Shown here piece after piece: positions 52,339 through 62,627 of a DNA stretch of 64,000 nucleotides (position 1 is its first letter; the number at the start of each line of letters is the position of its first letter). Origin of the DNA: Coriaria nepalensis (lineage: Eukaryota; Streptophyta; Magnoliopsida; Cucurbitales; Coriariaceae); NCBI GenBank assembly GCA_027186245.1, contig CP114481.1, forward strand, positions 52,708,569-52,772,568. The letters run 5' to 3'. Both the position numbers and the translations under genes were made by a program. The notes under the pieces are model-generated. The model made no database searches, was not told the DNA's origin, and saw nothing but the letters and a program-made list of their open reading frames with translations.

Positions 52339-54700
52339 CCCTTCAAAAAATTATGTGCAAGCTATGCGCGAAAGTCGTGTTTGAAATGCAAAAAAAGTAT
52401 ACGCTCCAATGGCTTCCAAATGATTTATTGTCTTGAAAAGACTCATCGACATGAATATAAGATAAAACAAATGCATATTTGTCTTAAAAAGATCATTAGC
52501 AAGTGATGCGGGAAAGTAGTGTTTGAAGTGCAAAATTAGAATTCGTTCGAAATGCTTTCAAATGCATTAGTGACTTGAAAAGACTGAGTGACATGAATCT
52601 CAAATAAAACAAATGTGTACTTGCCATTAAATGATCATTAGCAAGTCATGTATGAAAGTCGGGTTCGGAGTGCGAAATAAGAATTCATTTTAATTGCTTT
52701 AAAACGAATTAGTTACTTTCAAAGAGTCATTGAGATGATGACTCCAAGATAAAACAAATTCATCCTTGCCTTCAAAATATTATGTGCAAGCTATGCGCGA
52801 AAGTCGTGTTTGAAATGCAAAAAAAGTATTCGCTCCAATGGCTTCCAAATGATTTATTGTCTTGAAAAGACTCATCGACATGAATATAAGATAAAAGAAA
52901 TGCATACTTGTCTTAAAAAGGTCATTAGCAAGTGATGCATGAAAGTAGTGTTTGAAGTGCAAAATTAGAATTCGTTCGAATTGCTTTCAAATGCATTAGT
53001 GACTTGAAAAGACTGAGTGACATGAATCTCAAATAAAACAAATGGGTACTTGCCATTAAATGATCATTAGCAAGTTATGTATGAAAGTCGGGTTCGGAGT
53101 GCGAAATAAGAATTCATTTTAATTGCTTTCAAACGAATTAGTTACTTTCAAAGAGTCATTGAGATGATGACTCCAAGATAAAACAAATTCATCCTTGCCT
53201 TCAAAAAATTATGTGCAAGCTATGCGCGAAAGTCGTGTTTGAAATGCAAAAAAAGTATTTGCTCCAATGGCTTCCAAATGATTTAAGGTCTTGAAAAGAC
53301 TCATCGACATGAATATAAGATAAAACAAATGCATACTTGTCTTAAAAAGATCATTAGGAAGTGATGCGGGAAAGTAGTGTTTGAAGTGCGAAATTAGAAT
53401 TCGTTCGAATTGCTTTCAAATGCATTAGTGACCTGAAAACACTGAGTGACATGAATCTCAAATAAAACAAATGTGTACTTGCCATTAAATGATCATTAGC
53501 AAGTCATGTATGAAAGTCGGGTTCGGAGTGCGAAATAAGAATTCATTTTAATTGCTTTCAAATGAATTAGTTACTTTCAAAGAGTCATTGAGATGATGAC
53601 TCCAAGATAAAACAAATTCATCCTTGCCTTCAAAAAATTATGTGCAAGCTATGCGCGAAAGTCGTGTTTGAAATGCAAAAAAGTATTCGCTCCAATGGCT
53701 TCCAAATGATTTATTGTCTTGAAAAGACTCATCGACATGAATATAAGATAAAACAAATGCATATTTGTCTTAAAAAGATCATTAGCAAGTGATGCGGGAA
53801 AGTAGTGTTTGAATTGCAAAATTAGAATTCGTTCGAATTGCTTTCAAATGCATTAGTGACCTGAAAAGATTGAGTGACATGAATCTCAAATAAAACAAAT
53901 GTGTACTTGCCATTAAATGATCATTAGCAAGTCATGTATGAAAGTCGGGTTCGGAGTGCGAAATAAGAATTCATTTTAATTGCTTTCAAACGAATTAGTT
54001 ACTTTCAAAGAGTCATTGAGATGATGACTCCAAGATAAAACAAATTCATCCTTGCCTTCAAAAAAATATGTGCAAGCTATGCGCGAAAGTCGTGTTTGAA
54101 ATGCAAAAAAAGTATTCGCTCCAATGGCTTCCAAATGATTTATTGTCTTGAAAAGACTCATCGACATGAATATAAGATAAAACAAATGCATATTTGTCTT
54201 AAAAAGATCATTAGCAAGTGATGCGGGAAAGTAGTGTTTCAAGTGCAAAATTAGAATTCGTTCGAATTGCTTTCAAATGCATTAGTGACATGAAAACACT
54301 GAGTGACATGAATCTCAAATAAAACAAATGTGTACTTGCCATTAAATGATCATTAGCAAGTCATGTATGAAAGTCGGGTTCGGAGTGCGAAATAAGAATT
54401 CATTTTAATTGGTTTCAAACGAATTAGTTACTTTCAAAGAGTCATTGAGATGATGACTCCAAGATAAAACAAATTCATCCTTGCCTTCAAAAAAATATGT
54501 GCAAGGTATGTGCGAAAGTCGTGTTTGAAATGCAAAAAAAGTATTCGCTCCAATGGCTTCCAAGTGATTTATTGTCTCGAAAAGGCTCATCGACATGAAT
54601 ATAAGATAAAACAAATGCATATTTGTCTTAAAAAGATCATTAGCAAGTGATGCGGGAAAGTATTGTTTGAAGTGCAAAATTAGAATTCGTTCGAATTGCT
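52339..54700 (+). repeat. Diverse units around the first length change
   Basis: Includes TTTAAGGTC near 53,284 (also at 12,957, and as TTTAAGGTT near 63,143), GATGCATGAAAG near 52,933, repeated CAAACGAATTAG, and the first A7-to-A6 deletion at 53677-53682. Unit starts shift from 53626 to 54054, giving a 428-bp unit. Confidence 0.75.
53677..53682 (+). other. First A7-to-A6 deletion in the array
   Basis: The middle A-run of subunit A has six A here instead of seven. This is the first net length change after 125 units of exactly 429 bp. The same change returns at 55392-55397, 58393-58398 and 61823-61828, each in a unit that also carries GATTGAGTGAC. Confidence 0.9.
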
Positions 54701-57700
54701 TTCAAATGCATTAGTGACTTGAAAAGACTGAGTGACATGAATCTCAAATAAAACAAATGTGTACTTGCCATTCAATGATCATTAGCAAGTTATGTATGAA
54801 AGTCGGGTTCGGAGTGCGAAATAAGAATTCATTTTAATTGCTTTCAAATGAATTAGTTACTTTCAAAGAGTCATTGAGATGATGACTCCAAGATAAAACA
54901 AATTCATCCTTGCCTTCAAAAAATTATGTGCAAGCTATGCGCGAAAGTCGTGTTTGAAATGCAAAAAAAAGATTCGCTCCAATGGCTTCCAAATGATTTA
55001 TTGTCTTGAAAAGACTCATCGACATGGATATAAGATAAAACAAATGCATACTTGTCTTAAAAAGATCATTAGCAAGTGATGCGGGAAAGTAGTGTTTGAA
55101 GTGCAAAATTAGAATTCGTTCGAATTGCTTTCAAATGCATTAGTGACCTGAAAAGACTGAGTGACATGAATCTAAAATAAAACAAATGTGTACTTGCCAT
55201 TAAATGATCATTAGCAAGTCATCTATGAAAGTCGGGTTCGGAGTGCGAAATAAGAATTCATTTTAATTGCTTTCAAATGAATTAGTTACTTTTAAAGAGT
55301 CATTGAGATGATGACTCCAAGATAAAACAAATTCATCCTTGCCTTCAAAAAAATATGTGCAAGCTATGCGCGAAAGTCGTGTTTGAAATGCAAAAAAGTA
55401 TTCGCTCCAATGGCTTCCAAATGATTTATTGTCTTGAAAAGACTCATCGACATGAATATAAGATAAAACAAATGCATATTTGTCTTAAAAAGATCATTAG
55501 CAAGTGATGCGGGAAAGTAGTGTTTGAAGTGCAAAATTAGAATTCGTTCGAATTGCTTTCAAATGCATTAGTGACCTGAAAAGATTGAGTGACATGAATC
55601 TCAAATAAAACAAATGTGTACTTGCCATTAAATGATCATTAGCAAGTCATGTATGAAAGTCGGGTTCGGAGTGCGAAATAAGAATTCATTTTAATTGCTT
55701 TCAAACGAATTAGTTACTTTCAAAAAGTCATTGAGATGATGACTCCAAGATAAAACAAATTCATCCTTGCCTTCAAAAAAATATGTGCAAGCTATGCGCG
55801 AAACTCGTGTTTGAAATGCAAAAAAAGTATTCGCTCCAATGGCTTCCAAATGATTTATTGTCTTGAAAAGACTCATCGACATGAATATAAGATAAAACAA
55901 ATGCATACTTGTCTTAAAAAGATCATTAGCAAGTGATGCGGGAAAGTTGTGTTAGAAGTGAAAATTAGAATTCGTTCGAATTGCTTTCAAATGCATTTGT
56001 GACTTGAAAAGACTGAGTGACATGAATTTCAAATAAAACAAATGTGTACTTTCCATTAAATGATCATTAGCAAGTTATGTATGAAACTCGGGTTCGGAGT
56101 GCGAAATAAGAATTCATTTTAATTGCTTTCAAATGAATTAGTTACTTTCAAAGAGTCATTGAGATGATGACTCCAAGATAAAAAAAATTCATCCTTGCCT
56201 TCAAAAAATTATGTGCAAGCTATGCGCGAAAGTCGTGTTTAGAATGCAAAAAAAGTATACGCTCCAATGGCTTCCAAATGATTTATTGTCTTGAAAAGAC
56301 TCATCGACATGAATATAAGATAAAAGAAATGCATACTTGTCTTAAAAAGGTCATTAGCAAGTGATGCGGGAAAGTTGTGTTTGAAGTGCAAAATTAGAAT
56401 TCGTTCGAAATGCTTTCAAATGCATTAGTGACTTGAAAAGACTGATTGACATGAATCTCAAATAAAACAAATATGTACTTGCCATTAAATGATCATTAGC
56501 AAGTTATGTATGAAAGTCGGGTTCGCAGTGCGAAATAAGAATTCATTTTAATTGCTTTCAAATGAATTATTTACTTTCGAAGAGTCATTGAGATGATGAC
56601 TCCAAGATAAAACAAATTCATCCTTGCCTTCAAAAAAATATGTGCAAGCTATGCGCGAAAGTCGTGTTTGAAATGCAAAAAAAGTATTCGCTCCAATGGC
56701 TTCCAAATGATTTATTGTCTTGAAAAGACTCATCGACATGAATATAAGATAAAAGAAATGCATACTTGTCTTAAAATGGTCATTAGCAAGTGATGCATGA
56801 AAGTAGTGTTTGAAGTGCAAAATTAGAATTTGTTCGAATTGCTTTCAAATGCATTAGTGACTTGAAAAGACTGAGTGACATGAATCTCAAATAAAACAAA
56901 TGGGTACTTGCCATTAAATGATCATTAGCAAGTTATGTACGAAAGTCAGGTTCGGAGTGCGAAATAAGAATTCATTTTAATTGCTTTCAAACGAATTAGT
57001 TACTTTCAAAGAGTCATTGAGATGATGACTCCAAGATAAAACAAATTCATCCTTGCCTTCAAAATATTATGTGCAAGCTATGCGCGAAAGTCGTGTTTGA
57101 AATGCAAAAAAAGTATTCGCTCCAATGGCTTCCAAATGATTTATTGTCTTGAAAAGACTCATCGACATGAATATATGATAAAACAAATGCATATTTGTCT
57201 TAAAAAGATCATTAGCAAGTTATGCGGGAAAGTAGCGTTTGAAGTGCAAAATTAGAATTCGTTCGAATTGCTTTCAAATGCATTAGTGACCTGAAAAGAC
57301 TTAGTGACATGAATCTCAAATAAAACAAATGTGTACTTGCCATTAAATGATCATTAGCAAGTCATGTATGAAAGTCGGGTTCGGAGTGCGAAATAAGAAT
57401 TCATTTTCATTGCTTTCAAATGAATTAGGTACTTTCAAAGAGTCACTGAGATAATGATTCCAAGATAAAACAAATTCATGCTTGCCTTCAAAAAATTATG
57501 TGCAAGCTATGCGCGAAAGTCGTGTTTGAGATGCAAAAAATGTATACGCTCCAATGGCTTCCAAATGATTTATTGTCTTGAAAAGACTCATCGACATGAA
57601 TATAAGATAAAAGAAATGCATACTTGTCTTAAAAAGGTCATTAGCAAGTGATGCGGGAAAGTAGTGTTTGAAGTGCAAAATTAGAATTCGTTCGAAATGC

Positions 57701-57710
57701 TTTCAAATGC
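54700..57710 (+). repeat. 3,001-bp (7-unit) HOR, copy 1
   Basis: Shares a long list of private marks with the next copy: TGCCATTCAATG, AAAAAAAAGATTCG, ACATGGATATAAG or its variant, AATCTAAAATAAAAC, AGTCATCTATG, a run of six A, GCGAAACTCGTG, TTAGAAGTGAAAATTAG, ACTTTCCATTAAATG, ATAAAAAAAATTC and GTTTAGAATGC. Two single-base deletions inside it make the period 3,001 rather than 3,003 bp. Boundaries are approximate. Confidence 0.88.
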
Positions 57711-60710
57711 ATTAGTGACTTGAAAAGACTGAGTGACATGAATCTCAAATAAAACAAATGTGTACTTGCCATTCAATGATCATTAGCAAGTTATGTATGA
57801 AAGTCGGGTTCGGAGTGCGAAATAAGAATTCATTTTAATTGCTTTCAAATGAATTAGTTACTTTCAAAGAGTCATTGAGATGATGACTCCAAGATAAAAC
57901 AAATTCATCCTTGCCTTCAAAAAATTATGTGCAAGCTATGCGCGAAAGTCGTGTTTGAAATGCAAAAAAAAGATTCGTTCCAATGGCTTCCAAATGATTT
58001 ATTGTCTTGAAAAGACTCATCGATATGGATATAAGATAAAACAAATGCATACTTGTCTTAAAAAGATCATTAGCAAGTGATGCGGGAAAGTAGTGTTTGA
58101 AGTGCAAAATTAGAATTCGTTCGAATTGCTTTCAAATGCATTAGTGACCTGAAAAGACTGAGTGACATGAATCTAAAATAAAACAAATGTGTACTTGCCA
58201 TTAAATGATCATTAGCAAGTCATCTATGAAAGTCGGGTTCGGAGTGCGAAATAAGAATTCATTTTAATTGCTTTCAAATGAATTAGTTACTTTCAAAGAG
58301 TCATTGAGATGATGACTCCAAGATAAAACAAATTCATCCTTGCCTTCAAAAAAATATGTGCAAGCTATGCGCGAAAGTCGTGTTTGAAATGCAAAAAAGT
58401 ATTCGCTCCAATGGCTTCCAAATGATTTATTGTCTTGAAAAGACTCATCGACATGAATATAAGATAAAACAAATGCATATTTGTCTTAAAAAGATCATTA
58501 GCAAGTGATGCGGGAAAGTAGTGTTTGAAGTGCAAAATTAGAATTCGTTCGAATTGCTTTCAAATGCATTAGTGACCTGAAAAGATTGAGTGACATGAAT
58601 CTCAAATAAAACAAATGTGTACTTGCCATTAAATGATCATTAGCAAGTCATGTATGAAAGTCGGGTTCGGAGTGCGAAATAAGAATTCATTTTAATTGCT
58701 TTCAAACGAATTAGTTACTTTCAAAGAGTCATTGAGATGATGACTCCAAGATAAAACAAATTCATCCTTGCCTTCAAAAAAATATGTGCAAGCTATGCGC
58801 GAAACTCGTGTTTGAAATGCAAAAAAAGTATTCGCTCCAATGGCTTCCAAATGATTTATTGTCTTGAAAAGACTCATCGACATGAATATAAGATAAAACA
58901 AATGCATACTTGTCTTAAAAAGATCATTAGCAAGTGATGCGGGAAAGTTGTGTTAGAAGTGAAAATTAGAATTCGTTCGAATTGCTTTCAAATGCATTAG
59001 TGACTTGAAAAGACTAAGTGACATGAATTTCAAATAAAACAAATGTGTACTTTCCATTAAATGATCATTAGCAAGTTATGTATGAAACTCGGGTTCGGAG
59101 TGCGAAATAAGAATTCATTTTAATTGCTTTCAAATGAATTAGTTACTTTTAAAGAGTCATTGAGATGATGACTCCAAGATAAAAAAAATTCATCCTTGCC
59201 TTCAAAAAATTATGTGCAAGCTATGCGCGAAAGTCGTGTTTAGAATGCAAAAAAAGTATACGCTCCAATGGCTTCCAAATGATTTATTGTCTTGAAAAGA
59301 CTCATCGACAAGAATATAAGATAAAAGAAATGCATACTTGTCTTAAAAAGGTCATTAGCAAGTGATGCGGGAAAGTAGTGTTTGAAGTGCAAAATTAGAA
59401 TTCGTTCGAAATGCTTTCAAATGCATTAGTGACTTGAAAAGACTGATTGACATGAATCTCAAATAAAACAAATATGTACTTGCCATTAAATGATCATTAG
59501 CAAGTTATGTATGAAAGTCGGGTTCGCAGTGCGAAATAAGAATTCATTTTAATTGCTTTCAAATGAATTATTTACTTTCAAAGAGTCATTGAGATGATGA
59601 CTCCAAGATAAAACAAATTCATCCTTGCCTTCAAAAAAATATGTGCAAGCTATGCGCGAAAGTCGTGTTTGAAATGCAAAAAAAGTATTCGCTCCAATGG
59701 CTTCTAAATGATTTATTGTCTTGAAAAGACTCATCGACATGAATATAAGATAAAAGAAATGCATACTTGTCTTAAAATGGTCATTAGCAAGTGATGCATG
59801 AAAGTAGTGTTTGAAGTGCAAAATTAGAATTTGTTCGAATTGCTTTCAAATGCATTAGTGACTTGAAAAGACTGAGTGACATGAATCTCAAATAAAACAA
59901 ATGGGTACTTGCCATTAAATGATCATTAGCAAGTTATGTATGAAAGTCGGGTTCGGAGTGCGAAATAAGAATTCATTTTAATTGCTTTCAAACGAATTAG
60001 TTACTTTCAAAGAGTCATTGAGATGATGACTCCAAGATAAAACAAATTCATCCTTGCCTTCAAAATATTATGTGCAAGCTATGCGCGAAAGTCGTGTTTG
60101 AAATGCAAAAAAAGTATTCGCTCCAATGGCTTCCAAATGATTTATTGTCTTGAAAAGACTCATCGACATGAATATATGATAAAACAAATGCATATTTGTC
60201 TTAAAAAGATCATTAGCAAGTTATGCGGGAAAGTAGTGTTTGAAGTGCAAAATTAGAATTCGTTCGAATTGCTTTCAAATGCATTAGTGACCTGAAAAGA
60301 CTTAGTGACATGAATCTCAAATAAAACAAATGTGTACTTGCCATTAAATGATCATTAGCAAGTCATGTATGAAAGTCGGGTTCGGAGTGCGAAATAAGAA
60401 TTCATTTTCATTGCTTTCAAATGAATTAGGTACTTTCAAAGAGTCACTGAGATAATGATTCCAAGATAAAACATATTCATGCTTGCCTTCAAAAAATTAT
60501 GTGCAAGCTATGCGCGAAAGTCGTGTTTGAGATGCAAAAAAAGTATACGCTCCAATGGCTTCCAAATGATTTATTGTCTTGAAAAGACTCATCGACATGA
60601 ATATAAGATAAAAGAAATGCATACTTGTCTTAAAAAGGTCATTAGCAAGTGATGCGGGAAAGTAGTGTTTGAAGTGCAAAATTAGAATTCGTTCGAAATG
60701 CTTTCAAATG
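57711..60710 (+). repeat. 3,001-bp (7-unit) HOR, copy 2
   Basis: Tandem copy of the preceding block with all of its private marks and both deletions. It differs at several sites (for example GATTCGTTCC versus GATTCGCTCC near 57,971, CAAAGAGTC versus CAAAAAGTC, and GACAAGAATATAAG near 59,307), so it is older than the 16-22 kb HOR. The junction appears to lie in 57,691-57,735, inside a B subunit. Confidence 0.88.
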
Positions 60711-62627
60711 CATTAGTGACTTGAAAAGACTGATTGACATGAATCTCAAATAAAACAAATATGTACTTGCCATTAAATGATCATTAGCAAGTTATGTATG
60801 AAAGTTGGGTTCGCAGTGCGAAATAAGAATTCATTTTAATTGCTTTCAAATGAATTATTTACTTTCAAAGAGTCATTGAGATGATGACTCCAAGATAAAA
60901 CAAATTCATCCTTGCCTTCAAAAAAATATGTGCAAGCTATGCGCGAAACTCGTGTTTGAAATGCAAAAAAAGTATTCGCTCCAATGGCTTCCAAATGATT
61001 TATTGTCTTGAAAAGACTCATCGACATGAATTTAAGATAAAAGAAATGCATACTTGTCTTAAAAAGGTCATTAGCAAGTGATGCATGAAAGTAGTGTTTG
61101 AAGCGCAAAATTAGAATTCGTTCGAATTGCTTTCAAATGCATTAGTGACTTGGAAAGACTGAGTGACATGAATCTCAAATAAAACAAATGGGTACTTGCC
61201 ATTAAATGATCATTAGCAAGTTATGTATGAAAGTCGGGTTCGGAGTGCGAAATAAGAATTCATTTTAATTGCTTTCAAATGAATTAGTTACTTTCAAAGA
61301 GTCATTGAGATGATGACTCCAAGATAAAACAAATTCATCCTTGCCTTCAAAAAATTATGTGCAAGCTATGCGCGAAAGTCGTGTTTGAAATGCAAAAAAA
61401 GTATTCGCTCCAATGGCTTCCAAATGATTTATTGTCTTGAAAAGACTCATCGACATGGATATAAGATAAAACAAATGCATACTTGTCTTAAAAAGATCAT
61501 TAGCAAGTGATGCGGGAAAGTAGTGTTTGAAGTGCGAAATTAGTATTCGTTCGAATTGCTTTCAAATGCATTAGTGACCTGAAAACACTGAGTGACATGA
61601 ATCTCAAATAAAACAAATGTGTACTTGCCATTAAATGATCATTAGCAAGTCATGTATGAAAGTCGGGTTCGGAGTGCGAAATAAGAATTCATTTTAATTG
61701 CTTTCAAATGAATTAGTTACTTTCAAAGAGTCATTGAGATGATGACTCCAAGATAAAACAAATTCATCCTTGCCTTCAAAAAAATATGTGCAAGCTATGC
61801 GCGAAAGTCGTGTTTGAAATGCAAAAAAGTATTCGCTCCAATGGCTTCCAAATGATTTATTGTCTTGAAAAGACTCATCGACATGAATATAAGATAAAAC
61901 AAATGCATATTTGTATTAAAAAGATCATTAGCAAGTGATGCGGGAAAGTAGTGTTTGAAGTGCAAAATTAGAATTCGTTCGAATTGCTTTCAAATGCATT
62001 AGTGACCTGAAAAGATTGAGTGACATGAATCTCAAATAAAACAAATGTGTACTTGCCATTAAATGATCATTAGCAAGTCATGTATGAAAGTCGGGTTCGG
62101 AGTGCGAAATAAGAATTCATTTTAATTGCTTTCAAACGAATTAGTTACTTTCAAAGAGTCATTGAGATGATGACTCCAAGATAAAACAAATTCATCCTTG
62201 CCTTCAAAAAAATATGTGCAAGCTATGCGCGAAAGTCGTGTTTGAAATGCAAAAAAAGTATTCGCTCCAATGGCTTCCAAATGATTTATTGTCTTGAAAA
62301 GACTCATCGACATGAATATAAGATAAAACAAATGCATACTTGTCTTAAAAAGATCATTAGCAAGTGATGCGGGAAAGTTGTGTTAGAAGTGAAAGTTAGA
62401 ATTCGTTCGAATTGCTTTCAAATGCATTAGTGACATGAAAAGACTGAGTGACATGAATTTCAAATAAAAAAAATGTGTACTTTCCATTAAATGATCATTA
62501 GCAAGTTATGTATGAAACTCGGGTTCGGAGTGCGAAATAAGAATTCATTTTAATTGCTTTCAAATGAATTAGTTACTTTCAAAGAGTCATTGAGATGATG
62601 ACTCCAAGATAAAAAAAATTCATCCTT
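60711..62627 (+). repeat. Partial, rearranged third copy of the 3-kb HOR
   Basis: Unit 60914 has GCGAAACTCGTG joined to GATGCATGAAAG, and unit 61343 has CATGGATATAAG joined to GTGCGAAATTAG and TAGTATTCG (EcoRI motif lost). Units 61772 and 62200 repeat the pair that bears the two deletions (A-run 61823-61828; TTAGAAGTGAAAG near 62,391), now followed directly by a GTTTAGAATGC unit. Confidence 0.75.

Noticed and set aside
54963..54975. An insertion in the A-run (eight A before GATTCG)
   Set aside because: Counting bases shows two substitutions (GTATTC to AGATTC) with no length change, and unit spacing stays at 429 bp.
442..62337. Over a hundred similar 60-90 codon minus-strand frames (starting MHFKHYFPASLAND…) as a small-protein gene family
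   Set aside because: They recur every 429 bp as part of the satellite. Their length depends on one A/T variant, their variable sites often change residues, and no promoter or other gene structure accompanies them. The hydrophobic stretch is a by-product of T-rich sequence.
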